DNA from: Tannerellaceae bacterium | GTDB lineage: Bacteria; Bacteroidota; Bacteroidia; Bacteroidales; Tannerellaceae | Assembly (NCBI GenBank): GCA_031264865.1 | Contig: JAISDJ010000007.1 | Coordinates: 1 to 55,663, forward strand | DNA length: 55,663 nucleotides | Direction of reading: 5' to 3' | Shown: positions 31,435 through 40,646 of the stretch, piece after piece | How the letters are laid out: the number at the start of each line of letters is the position of its first letter | Position numbering within the stretch: the stretch's first letter is position 1 | Translations under genes and position numbers: made by a program | The notes under the pieces: model-generated | What the model saw: only the letters and a program-made list of their open reading frames with translations | The model's database searches: none | What the model was told of the DNA's origin: nothing

Positions 31435-34400
31435 ATGAGAAATCTGTTAACTATTTTAATCTTGTTATGTGTAACCTTCTCTGTCTTTGCTCAGAATGTA
31501 GAGATAAAAGGTGTGGTCGTATCGGGAACCGACAATTTTCCGCTTCCTGGAGTAAACGTAATCGTGAAAGGTACGACAAACGGGGTAATGACTGACTTCG
31601 ACGGGCAGTTTGTCCTTAACGCTCCGAATGGGAGTGTATTATCCATTTCTTATATTGGATTCAAATCGCAGGAAGTAACAGCCACTGCTTCGGGTACAAT
31701 GAATATCGTTTTATACGAAGATTCGGAATTGCTCGACGAGGTAGTGGTAGTAGGTTATGGCGTACAAAAAAAGAGCGTGGTAACAGCGGCTATCAGCCGG
31801 GTTACTGCCGAAGACCTGAGTGTGGCCAAACCTTCGCGTGTAGAAGATGTATTAAAAGGAAAAGTATCCGGTGTACAGATTACGCAGAGTTCCGGCCAGC
31901 CCGGTTCCGACTCCAAAGTGCGTATCCGTGGGATTGGTACGGTAAACGACAGTAATCCTCTGTATATCGTAGACGGTATGCCGGTAGGCGGAGGTATTAA
32001 TTACCTGAATCCTTCGGATATCCAGTCTGTGGAAATATTGAAAGACGCTGCTTCTGCCGCTATCTATGGTACGCGTGGCGCCAACGGAGTTATCCTTATT
32101 ACCACCAAAAGCGGGAATAAAGGGAAAGCCACTGTTAGTTACGATGTAAGCTACGGCTGGCAAAACCCCTGGAAGAAAAAAGCCGTACTCGATGCCAAAG
32201 AGTATATGGTTATTATGAACGAAAGCCAAATTAACGACGGAAACGCTCCCCGCTATTCGCCGGAAGATCTAGCAACAGCAGGAAGCGGCACCGACTGGCA
32301 GGACGAAACATTCAATTACAACGCGCCTGTACAGAATCATCAGGTAAGTATTAATGGCGGAAATGAAAAGGCACAATACTTCCTCTCTATGGGTTATTAC
32401 AACCAGGAAGGTATTATCGGCGGCGATTACGACAAATCGAATTACGACCGTTGGAGTATCCGTTCCAATTCTACCTATGAAGTGTTTGAAGATATAAACC
32501 GTTCTTTCCTCAACAAGCTGAAAGTAGGCGTTAACGTAGGATATGCCAGAGGCAAAACAACAAGCATCGAGACCAATTCGGAATATGGTTCCATATTAGG
32601 AAGCGCCCTTACCTTTAATCCCCTGGTACCCGTTTATGCAGATGAGGCAACGGCTACGTCTATACTGGCGCAATATCCGTATGCCGTAACCGATAAAGAG
32701 GGACGTGTATTTTCTATTCCGCCTACCGGATTCCAGGAAATAGCCAATCCGGTAGGGATGTTGAACCAGCCACGTGAAGAAAAGAACAACGAAGACAAAT
32801 TAGTAGGTTCATTCTGGGCTGAATTAGATGTGCTCCCCAAATTGAAATTCAAATCCAGCTATGGCTTTGATCTGGCTTTCTGGGGAAAAGACGGATATGA
32901 GTTTCCTCATTTCCTGGCCTCACAAGGTAAAAACATTACGCAAAGTTCGGTATGGAGTGAAATGAACCGCGGATATACCTGGCTGGTAGAAAATGTATTG
33001 ACCTACAATGATACGTTTGCCGACAAGCATAACCTCACCGTTGTGCTGGGACAATCGGCGCAAAAATATACAACCCGCCAGTTGGGCGGCAGTGATTACA
33101 GTTTGCTGGAGACAGACCCTTCTAAAGCCAATATCAACTCCGCCATTGCCGACCGGGACGAGGAACGCGTGTACGGAGGGACAGGCGGATTTAATTTCGA
33201 ATCGCTGGCTTCATACTTCGGACGTGTAGATTATAATTTCGACGAACGGTATATGCTTCAGGCAACGGTGCGCCGCGATGGTTCTTCCAAATTCGGAGCC
33301 AATAACAAATGGGCGATCTTCCCGGCTGTTTCCGTTGGTTGGAATGTATTGAACGAACCGTTTATCACAGACCTTAAACCGGCTTGGTTTGATAGTTTCA
33401 AACTTCGCTTCAGTTGGGGTAAGAACGGCAACCAGAATATTGGTAACTTCCGCTATACGTCGTTGATGGATGGTGGACAGAACTACTATTTCGGAGGAGG
33501 CTACCTGGTATCTTCCGCTTCAAAGGATGGTATGATGCAGTATGGAACCTCTCCGGCTGCGATCCCTAACCCGAATGTAAAATGGGAAGAATCCGAACAA
33601 ATCGACTTGGGTTTCGACACCCGTTTATTTGGTAGCGCTCTGAGTGTTGGCTTTGATTACTTCAAAAAGAAAACAAACGGTATGCTAATGGATCAGCCGA
33701 TTCCCAATTATGTAGGGCAAAGCGCTCCGATTGCCAATGTGGGTGATATGGAAAACTGGGGGCTTGAGTTTGAAGTAGGTTGGAGACAAACCGTAGGTGA
33801 TTTCAGTTATAACGTTTCGGCCAATGCCACCTATATGAAGAATAAACTCGTTAAACTGGGGAATGCTTCCGGCGAAGCAACATACGAAAATGCGGGCGCT
33901 TCCGGAGTAGGTAGCTATGTAAAAGGTGAAAACGGTGAAGTATGGCCTTATTTCTATGGATTCAAAACAAACGGCCTGTTCCAAAACCAAGCCGAAGTGG
34001 ATGCTTATGTAAACAGTAATGGCGGAAAACTTCAGCCGAACGCTCAACCGGGTGATGTTCGTTTTATAGATTTCAACGGCGATGGTTCTATCGACGATCA
34101 GGATAAGACAAAAATAGGTAAAGGCATGCCGGATTGGACGTATGGTATCAGCATAGGTGCAGACTGGAAAGACTTCGACCTGAATTTATTCTTCCAGGGA
34201 ACAATCGGCAACGATATTTTCGACTTCTCCCAACGGGGTGATATCCCGGCTATGAACCGTCCCACATGGATATTAGACCGATGGATTGGCGACGGTACTT
34301 CAAACACAATTCCCCGTATGACAACTGCCAACCCGAATAGCAACTGGCGTTCGTCTGACCTGTACGTTAAAAACGGTTCTTATTTACGTCTGAAATCAGC

Positions 34401-34614
34401 GCAGTTCGGATATACATTACCGGCTTATCTGACAAAGAAAGTTTCCGTTCAACGTTTACGCCTGTTTGTTTCGGCCGAAAATTTACTGACATTCACCGGA
34501 TACGACGGTTTCGACCCCGAAGTAGCTTCCGGCGGATATACAACGATTGGCGTTGATAAAGGTATTTACCCGCAATCACGTACCATTTCTTTAGGCGCTA
34601 ATATTACTTTCTAA
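31435..34614 (+). CDS. SusC/RagA family TonB-linked outer membrane protein
   Basis: 1059 aa; NVEIKGVVVSGTDNFPLPGVNVIVKGTTNGVMTDFDGQFVL; LDEVVVVGYGVQKKSVVTAAIS. Confidence 0.96.
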   Translation: MRNLLTILILLCVTFSVFAQNVEIKGVVVSGTDNFPLPGVNVIVKGTTNGVMTDFDGQFVLNAPNGSVLSISYIGFKSQEVTATASGTMNIVLYEDSELLDEVVVVGYGVQKKSVVTAAISRVTAEDLSVAKPSRVEDVLKGKVSGVQITQSSGQPGSDSKVRIRGIGTVNDSNPLYIVDGMPVGGGINYLNPSDIQSVEILKDAASAAIYGTRGANGVILITTKSGNKGKATVSYDVSYGWQNPWKKKAVLDAKEYMVIMNESQINDGNAPRYSPEDLATAGSGTDWQDETFNYNAPVQNHQVSINGGNEKAQYFLSMGYYNQEGIIGGDYDKSNYDRWSIRSNSTYEVFEDINRSFLNKLKVGVNVGYARGKTTSIETNSEYGSILGSALTFNPLVPVYADEATATSILAQYPYAVTDKEGRVFSIPPTGFQEIANPVGMLNQPREEKNNEDKLVGSFWAELDVLPKLKFKSSYGFDLAFWGKDGYEFPHFLASQGKNITQSSVWSEMNRGYTWLVENVLTYNDTFADKHNLTVVLGQSAQKYTTRQLGGSDYSLLETDPSKANINSAIADRDEERVYGGTGGFNFESLASYFGRVDYNFDERYMLQATVRRDGSSKFGANNKWAIFPAVSVGWNVLNEPFITDLKPAWFDSFKLRFSWGKNGNQNIGNFRYTSLMDGGQNYYFGGGYLVSSASKDGMMQYGTSPAAIPNPNVKWEESEQIDLGFDTRLFGSALSVGFDYFKKKTNGMLMDQPIPNYVGQSAPIANVGDMENWGLEFEVGWRQTVGDFSYNVSANATYMKNKLVKLGNASGEATYENAGASGVGSYVKGENGEVWPYFYGFKTNGLFQNQAEVDAYVNSNGGKLQPNAQPGDVRFIDFNGDGSIDDQDKTKIGKGMPDWTYGISIGADWKDFDLNLFFQGTIGNDIFDFSQRGDIPAMNRPTWILDRWIGDGTSNTIPRMTTANPNSNWRSSDLYVKNGSYLRLKSAQFGYTLPAYLTKKVSVQRLRLFVSAENLLTFTGYDGFDPEVASGGYTTIGVDKGIYPQSRTISLGANITF

Positions 34615-34630
34615 AAAATAATACACATAT

Positions 34631-36166
34631 ATGAAACGATATAGATTATTTATAACAATTGCTGTCTTTGCAGGACTTCTTACTACGACTTCCTGCGGCG
34701 ACGATTTCCTTACAGCTTCTTCTACGGAGAAACAGGAAGCGGGAGCTGCCGCTACCGAAGGAGCCATTTTATCCAATCTGGCGTCTGCTTATCAGATCCT
34801 TTTATTTGATAGTTATGCTAATAACAATTATAATGGCGTGTTACTTATGTCGGACTTGCGTTCGGACGATCTCTTTAAAGGAGGAGGCGATGCCGGCGAC
34901 CAAAGGCAATTATATCTCCTATCATTGTTCACCTCTACGGCAGCCGAAACCACCGGAGGTTTGTGGGGCATCTATTATAAAGGGCTGGCTCGCTGTAACA
35001 ATGTCATCATAGCCTGTGATAATGCAGTAGATGTAAATGACAACAAACTGAAACAGTATAAAGCGGAAGCTCATTTTCTCCGCGCCTATTACGTACATCT
35101 TCTATGGAAGTTCTGGGGAAATATTCCCTACTTTGAAGAACCGCTTAGCGAATCTCCTTATATGACACGCCAATATACGGCCGATGAAATATACAACGAG
35201 ATTATAGAAGACCTAGCGATTGCCTGCGAAGATGGAGCCATGTCGATGCGCCAGTCGGGTGCAGATTTAGGCCGTGCATCCAGAGCAGCAGCATTAATGC
35301 TGAAAGCACGTGTGGTAATGTATCAAAAAGACCAAAGCCGCTATGCCGAGATAACGAGTGATATGGCTACTATTATCAACAGTGGCGCATATGATCTCTT
35401 CAGCAATTTCGATGCAATGTGGGAAGACGAGAACGAATTTTGCATCGAGTCTATTTTCGAAAGTAATCAACTACCGGAAGGAAAAACATGGTCGGACGGT
35501 AATAAGGGATACGGAACCAATCTTCCGGCATTTATTTCTCCGAACGAATTGAAAGACCCCGATGGCGTATTTAAAGGTGGTTGGGGATTTGCTCCGGTAC
35601 GTCCGCAGGCGTATGCCATCTTTGAGAATGGTGATCTTCGCCGCGACGCTTCCATCAATGTTTGGCCGGAAGGTTCTTATGGAGTACGTTTCCAGGATAC
35701 CGGTATGTTCCAGCGTAAATATGCTGCCCGCGAAGGCTATAATCCTCCTCCGGGTGATACCGATTTGAACTATACTAACAACCTCCGTATTTTCCGTTTT
35801 GCCGAAACACTGCTCAATTATGTTGAATTAGTACGTATGCACGGACAGGGTGAATCGCAGGGAGTAAGCGCTCAGGCTTGCCTGGACCGTATCCGCACGC
35901 GTGCTTTCGGTTCGGCAAACACAGTAGACGCAACGCCTGCCAATATTAAGCTGGAACGCCGACGCGAGTTTTTAGGAGAAGGCATGCGTTTCTGGGATTT
36001 GATACGTTGGGGAGAAGCCACAAGTGTATTGTCGGAAAACCTGCCTGCTTACAACTCCGTTCGTACATTTGAAGAATGGATGAAATATTTGCCCATACCA
36101 CAGGGAGAATTAGAAAAAACAAAGGGTACCGAATTTGAACTCAAACAAAATGGTAACTGGAATTAA
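34631..36166 (+). CDS. RagB/SusD family outer membrane lipoprotein
   Basis: MKRYRLFITIAVFAGLLTTTSCGDDFL; ERRREFLGEGMRFWDLIRWGEA; YLPIPQGEL. Confidence 0.95.
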   Translation: MKRYRLFITIAVFAGLLTTTSCGDDFLTASSTEKQEAGAAATEGAILSNLASAYQILLFDSYANNNYNGVLLMSDLRSDDLFKGGGDAGDQRQLYLLSLFTSTAAETTGGLWGIYYKGLARCNNVIIACDNAVDVNDNKLKQYKAEAHFLRAYYVHLLWKFWGNIPYFEEPLSESPYMTRQYTADEIYNEIIEDLAIACEDGAMSMRQSGADLGRASRAAALMLKARVVMYQKDQSRYAEITSDMATIINSGAYDLFSNFDAMWEDENEFCIESIFESNQLPEGKTWSDGNKGYGTNLPAFISPNELKDPDGVFKGGWGFAPVRPQAYAIFENGDLRRDASINVWPEGSYGVRFQDTGMFQRKYAAREGYNPPPGDTDLNYTNNLRIFRFAETLLNYVELVRMHGQGESQGVSAQACLDRIRTRAFGSANTVDATPANIKLERRREFLGEGMRFWDLIRWGEATSVLSENLPAYNSVRTFEEWMKYLPIPQGELEKTKGTEFELKQNGNWN

Positions 36167-36196
36167 TCAATCTCACAAACGAAAGAACATATAATC

Positions 36197-37126
36197 ATGA
36201 AAAAGATACTAAAATCGGGATTATTCGCCTTAATGACATGCTTTGTCATGCTCTCGTGCAGCCCGCAGGAAAGTGATGATCACGCCTTAGGGAGTACGCC
36301 ACAGGAAAGCCAATTGGCCTTTTCGGCAACTTCTGTATCAGGGCAACCTAATATAATTGAACTAAAAGATGAATCTTCTCTTTCAGGCGTCGCCACATGG
36401 GATTTGGGGAATGGCTCATTAGCAAAAGGGTCACAGGTAAAAGCAGAATATCCGTTTGCCGGCACATACACCATTACAATGACACTGTACACCACAGGCG
36501 GTTCGGCCACTATATCCAAGACACTGACGGTAGAAAAGGATGATATGTCTTTATTGAATACGCCTATGTATAATGCATTGACAGGCGGTGCGTCTAACCT
36601 GGCCGGTAAAACATGGGTATTCGACCAGTACAATGATGGACACTTCGGCGTAGGCCCGGCGGATGATTCCTCTCCAAGCTGGTGGTCGTGCCCGGCTGGA
36701 GGCAAAGATGGTTCAAGCTTATATACACAGGAATTCACCTTTATCCAGGTAGGCGTAAAGCTGGAATGGAAAAACAACGGTTATGTCTATTCCAACGAAC
36801 CGGGTAAAAATGCATTAGGCGGTGACTTTATCGACAATCCGGGTGGCGCTGGCGACTTTGATGTAAAATACGAACCGAAAGGCGGCTATACATTTATATT
36901 AAATGAGTCGGAAAAGACAATTTCATTAAGTAGTGGCGCTTTCTTCGGTTTCTATACCGGTTCGTCTACATACGAGATTCTTTCTTTAACAGAAGATGAA
37001 TTGTATATAAAGAACAGGAGCGCTGTTGAATCGGGCAATGGCTGGTGGTTCCGCTTCATTCCTAAAGAAAAGAGCCAGAAACCATCGGTAGAAATATCCA
37101 ATAAAGCGGGTTCGTTTGATAAATAG
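36197..37126 (+). CDS. PKD-domain surface glycan-binding-like lipoprotein
   Basis: Lipobox CFVMLSCSP; PKD-like VATWDLGNGSLAKGSQVKAEYPFAGTYTITMTLYTTGGSATISKTLTV; located between susD and GH3. Confidence 0.75.
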   Translation: MKKILKSGLFALMTCFVMLSCSPQESDDHALGSTPQESQLAFSATSVSGQPNIIELKDESSLSGVATWDLGNGSLAKGSQVKAEYPFAGTYTITMTLYTTGGSATISKTLTVEKDDMSLLNTPMYNALTGGASNLAGKTWVFDQYNDGHFGVGPADDSSPSWWSCPAGGKDGSSLYTQEFTFIQVGVKLEWKNNGYVYSNEPGKNALGGDFIDNPGGAGDFDVKYEPKGGYTFILNESEKTISLSSGAFFGFYTGSSTYEILSLTEDELYIKNRSAVESGNGWWFRFIPKEKSQKPSVEISNKAGSFDK

Positions 37127-37137
37127 GTGTTAGTAGG

Positions 37138-37174
37138 CAGGAGGGGATACCTGATGAGGGTTCCCCTCTTTTTT
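37138..37174 (+). terminator. Rho-independent-type hairpin between PKD lipoprotein and GH3
   Basis: GAGGGG...CCCCTC followed by TTTTTT. Confidence 0.5.
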
Positions 37175-37196
37175 AACGTAAAAAGACTTGATAAAA

Positions 37197-39452
37197 ATGA
37201 AAGATAAAATATTCGCCGGGCTATTACTCCTTTCTATATTGTTACAGGGATGTGATAACCAGACAACGCAGGCTTCTACTGCCGGCAATGATACAGAGCG
37301 CAAAATAGATGCGTTGCTAAAACAAATGACGCTGGAAGAAAAAGTCGGACAAATGAACCAGATTAGTTTCTCCGGAGAAAATGGAAAGGTCAGAGAATTG
37401 GTTTGCAAAGGCGAGGTAGGTTCTATTTTAAATATAACCGATCCGGATATGATCAATTCGCTCCAACAGGTAGCTATGGAGGAAAGCCGCTTAAAGATAC
37501 CGTTGATTATCGGAAGGGATGTTATCCACGGATTCAAAACGATTTTCCCGATTCCATTAGGACAAGCAGCTTCATTCGATCCGCAATTGATTGAAGACGG
37601 CGCTCGTATAGCGGCTATCGAAGCAGCATCGACAGGCATTAACTGGACATTTGCTCCTATGATTGATATTGCCCGCGACCCACGCTGGGGACGCATCGCC
37701 GAAAGCCTGGGCGAAGACCCGTACCTAACGTCAGTATTAGGCGCCGCCATGATAAAAGGGTTTCAAACGGACGAATTGGACGGTCCTACAGCAATCGCCG
37801 CATGCCCCAAGCACTTTGTAGGTTACGGTGCAGCAGAAGCAGGTAAAGATTATAATTCAACCTTTATCCCCGAACGATTACTGAGAAATGTGTATTTACC
37901 CTCATTTGAAGCAGCTGTAAAAGCCGGAGCGGCCACCTTCATGACCTCTTTTAATGATAATAACGGCGTTCCTTCTTCGGGCAATAAGTTCATCCTCGAC
38001 CAGGTATTACGGAAAGAATGGGCGTTCGACGGATTTGTTGTTTCCGACTGGACATCTATTGCCGAAATGATTTCTCACGGTTTTTGCAAAGATGGAAAAG
38101 AAGCCGCAGAGAAGGCTGTTAATGCAGGAGTGGATATGGATATGGTAAGCGAACTCTATGTAAAACACCTAAAAGAACTCTTGCAGGAAGGAAAAGTAAA
38201 ACAGTCAACGATCGATGATGCCGTTCGTAGTATCTTACGGATTAAGTTCCGACTGGGATTGTTCGACAATCCGTATATCAGTACAGATGCTAAAGAAGTT
38301 ATCTACGCTGAAGAACATTTGCAGAAAGCAAAGGAAGCAGCAATCGAATCGGCCATCCTGCTGAAAAATGAGGCAAACATTCTTCCCTTAGGCGATCATA
38401 TCAAAACCATCGCTGTAATAGGCCCTATGGCGGACGCGCCTCACGACCAGTTAGGTACTTGGATTTTCGACGGAGACAAAAACCATACTGTAACGCCGTT
38501 GAAAGCCTTGCAGCAACAGTATGGCGACAAGATACGTATTTTGTATACCCAGGGGACAGCCTATAGCCGGGATATGGAGACCAATGGTATTCCGGCTGCT
38601 GTTTCCATAGCCCGTAGCGCCGATATTGTATTGGCTTTCGTAGGTGAAGAATCAATTCTCTCCGGCGAAGCGCATAGCCTGTCAAACCTGAACTTACAAG
38701 GTGTGCAAAGCGAATTGATTGAAGCCGTTGCTAAAACAGGTACGCCGGTAGTGACGATTGTTATGGCCGGACGTCCGCTAACCATCGGGCGGGATGCCGA
38801 ACATTCCAAAGCCGTCTTATTCAATTTCCATCCGGGAACGATGGGAGGCCCGGCAATTGCAGACCTTTTATTTGGGAAAGCCGTACCTGGCGGTAAATTA
38901 CCGGTTACATTCCCTAAAACCGTCGGACAAATCCCTCTCTACTATGCCCACAATAACACCGGACGTCCGTATCAGGGAGGAGAAACCCTGCTAAATGATA
39001 TTCCGTCGGAAGCCGGACAAACTTCCTTAGGAAATACCTCTTTCCATCTGGATGCAGGCGTAGAGCCCTTATATCCGTTCGGCTACGGCCTGTCGTACAC
39101 CACCTTCGAATACAGCAATCTCCGTTTGTCCAACACACAAATGACAGCATCAGATGTATTAAACGTATCGGTAGATATCACCAACACAGGTAATTACGAT
39201 GCCACCGAAATAGCCCAACTATACGTGCAAGACTGTTTCGCTTCGGTAACACGTCCGGTAAAAGAATTAAAACGCTTCGACCATATACCATTGAAAGCCG
39301 GTGAAAAGAAGACGACAACCTTCACATTACCCATAGCAGAGCTGGCGTTTTACAATATAGATATGAAAAAGATAGTTGAACCCGGAGACTTCAATCTTTG
39401 GGTAGGCCCCAACAGCCAAGAAGGTCTAAAAGCCTCCTTCGTAGTAAACTAA
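37197..39452 (+). CDS. Glycoside hydrolase family 3 beta-glucosidase (lipoprotein)
   Basis: MKDKIFAGLLLLSILLQGCDN; GRDVIHGFKTIFPIPLGQAASFD; DGFVVSDWTSIAEM; C-terminal fibronectin-III-like domain. Confidence 0.94.
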   Translation: MKDKIFAGLLLLSILLQGCDNQTTQASTAGNDTERKIDALLKQMTLEEKVGQMNQISFSGENGKVRELVCKGEVGSILNITDPDMINSLQQVAMEESRLKIPLIIGRDVIHGFKTIFPIPLGQAASFDPQLIEDGARIAAIEAASTGINWTFAPMIDIARDPRWGRIAESLGEDPYLTSVLGAAMIKGFQTDELDGPTAIAACPKHFVGYGAAEAGKDYNSTFIPERLLRNVYLPSFEAAVKAGAATFMTSFNDNNGVPSSGNKFILDQVLRKEWAFDGFVVSDWTSIAEMISHGFCKDGKEAAEKAVNAGVDMDMVSELYVKHLKELLQEGKVKQSTIDDAVRSILRIKFRLGLFDNPYISTDAKEVIYAEEHLQKAKEAAIESAILLKNEANILPLGDHIKTIAVIGPMADAPHDQLGTWIFDGDKNHTVTPLKALQQQYGDKIRILYTQGTAYSRDMETNGIPAAVSIARSADIVLAFVGEESILSGEAHSLSNLNLQGVQSELIEAVAKTGTPVVTIVMAGRPLTIGRDAEHSKAVLFNFHPGTMGGPAIADLLFGKAVPGGKLPVTFPKTVGQIPLYYAHNNTGRPYQGGETLLNDIPSEAGQTSLGNTSFHLDAGVEPLYPFGYGLSYTTFEYSNLRLSNTQMTASDVLNVSVDITNTGNYDATEIAQLYVQDCFASVTRPVKELKRFDHIPLKAGEKKTTTFTLPIAELAFYNIDMKKIVEPGDFNLWVGPNSQEGLKASFVVN

Positions 39453-39466
39453 CCTGTTATATAAAT

Positions 39467-39520
39467 AAACCACAGATGGATGATTCGGCAAATAGCCGCC
39501 AGATCGGATATCTGTGGTTT
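39467..39520. terminator. Hairpin AAACCACAGAT...ATCTGTGGTTT after GH3
   Basis: 11-bp perfect arms flanking a smaller inner stem. Confidence 0.55.
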
Positions 39521-39541
39521 CCCACAAGTTGAAGAGCACAA

Positions 39542-39745
39542 CTAAAACAGCAAAGTAAACGTATTATTCTTATCTTGGTTTTTTGTATAATTGCGAATTT
39601 CTTCTTTCAGCGTTTTCAGACATTGTTTTGCCATAAACTCTCTGAATGGATGATTCGATTCCTTTTCCCAGCTTGCTTCCAAAGCTTTTATATACTCGCC
39701 CTTATCTTCTTTATATACTTTCACCGGAATTATTCCATGATAAAA
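39542..39745 (-). pseudogene. Probable Fic-domain C-terminal remnant
   Basis: FYHGIIPVKVYKEDKGEYIKALEASWEKESNHPFREFMAKQCLKTLKEEIRNY resembles the post-catalytic segment of Fic proteins (GY..IIP...R.EYI.ALE....D..PF..F); a stop immediately precedes it and the catalytic HPFxxGNGR region is absent. Confidence 0.5.
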
Positions 39746-39768
39746 TTATGAGATTACAAATTGCAGCA

Positions 39769-40380
39769 TTACCGGTGATAATGGCCTTCTACGGGTTCGT
39801 ATAAGGGGGAACGGCGGTGACCGATGGTTTGTAGTTTGCCTTCGGTAACAAGTCGTTTGAGATGGCGACTGGCGGTAGAATGGGTAAAACTGCAAAGCTG
39901 ACGGAATTGTATGCCGGTGATGTAAGGGTAGTTTGAGAAGTGCCTGGTGAGTAGTCCGTCTATTTCTGCTTCCGAGTGGCGGCTGGAGTGGCGCTTTTCC
40001 GGTGTCCGTGTCAGTGGAAAACGCTTTATTGTTTCCTTTAATTTCTTTTCGGGTCGGAAAACAATTGTCTTCGGATGAATGGACTCCGCTCGTATTTCTT
40101 TTGTCGAACAAACGGGAGGGCAGGATAAAGCAAGTTCGAAGTATCCCACACCTTTCCAGTGTACCCGGTGGCTGGACGATAAATGGGTTAAAAGTTGTTC
40201 TCCGAACATGCTCAGAGCCATCTGTACTTCTCCTGTTGTGAGTGTGGACATTTCGTGAATCTGTTTGGCAATTTCATCCGAATGGATGGTTCCCGATGTT
40301 ACAACCCGTGCATGTAATCTTGGCTTTTTGTCACTCCCTTTTTCGGGAGGATTCTGATAGAAGTCGTAAAATAATCCCAT
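39769..40380 (-). CDS. HU-related (HU-HIG-type) DNA-binding protein with C-terminal winged-helix-like module
   Basis: 203 aa; MGLFYDFYQNPPEKGSDKKPRLHARVVTSGTIHSDEIAKQIHEMSTLTTGEVQMALSMFGEQLLTHLSSSHRVHWKGVGYF is typical of Bacteroidetes HU-related proteins. Confidence 0.85.
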   Translation of the reverse strand: MGLFYDFYQNPPEKGSDKKPRLHARVVTSGTIHSDEIAKQIHEMSTLTTGEVQMALSMFGEQLLTHLSSSHRVHWKGVGYFELALSCPPVCSTKEIRAESIHPKTIVFRPEKKLKETIKRFPLTRTPEKRHSSRHSEAEIDGLLTRHFSNYPYITGIQFRQLCSFTHSTASRHLKRLVTEGKLQTIGHRRSPLYEPVEGHYHR

Positions 40381-40437
40381 AGTTTTATTGATTTATTGGT
40401 GAATAAGTAATTATTTAGTTATTTCTTTTTTATCGTT

Positions 40438-40515
40438 CCACCCAGGTGAGACAGTTATATCACCTAGGTAAGATAGATATACCACCTGGGTAGGATACTT
40501 GTTTCACCTGGGTGA
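40438..40515. repeat. Array B: four dyads YCAC-N4-GTRR at exact 22-bp period
   Basis: CCACCCAGGTGA, TCACCTAGGTAA, CCACCTGGGTAG, TCACCTGGGTGA starting at 40438, 40460, 40482, 40504. Confidence 0.95.
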
Positions 40516-40534
40516 GACGATAAAAAGTCGATTA

Positions 40535-40542
40535 CAAAAATA
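40535..40542 (-). promoter_or_regulatory. Predicted -7 box TATTTTTG for the HU-like gene
   Basis: Plus strand CAAAAATA, 20 bp beyond array B. Confidence 0.4.
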
Positions 40543-40616
40543 CGAAATATACACGATTCCATCAATAGTTTTAAACGAATAAACTAGCACATTAAGCCAA
40601 GTCTGTGAATAATCCA

Positions 40617-40624
40617 TATCTTTG
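40617..40624 (+). promoter_or_regulatory. -7 box TATCTTTG upstream of the aminotransferase
   Basis: TAnnTTTG consensus about 23 bp before the ATG at 40647. Confidence 0.55.
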
Positions 40625-40646
40625 TTTGGTTAAATAATCATAGGAA

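Noticed and set aside
28219-40515. CRISPR arrays
   Set aside because: Only four short palindromic cores per locus at 22-bp period with about 10-bp gaps; no 28-36-bp repeats, no unique spacers and no cas genes.
28219-40515. Plasmid replication iterons
   Set aside because: The 22-bp period is iteron-like, but there is no Rep initiator gene, and both arrays sit at promoter position relative to HU-related genes in a chromosomal setting.
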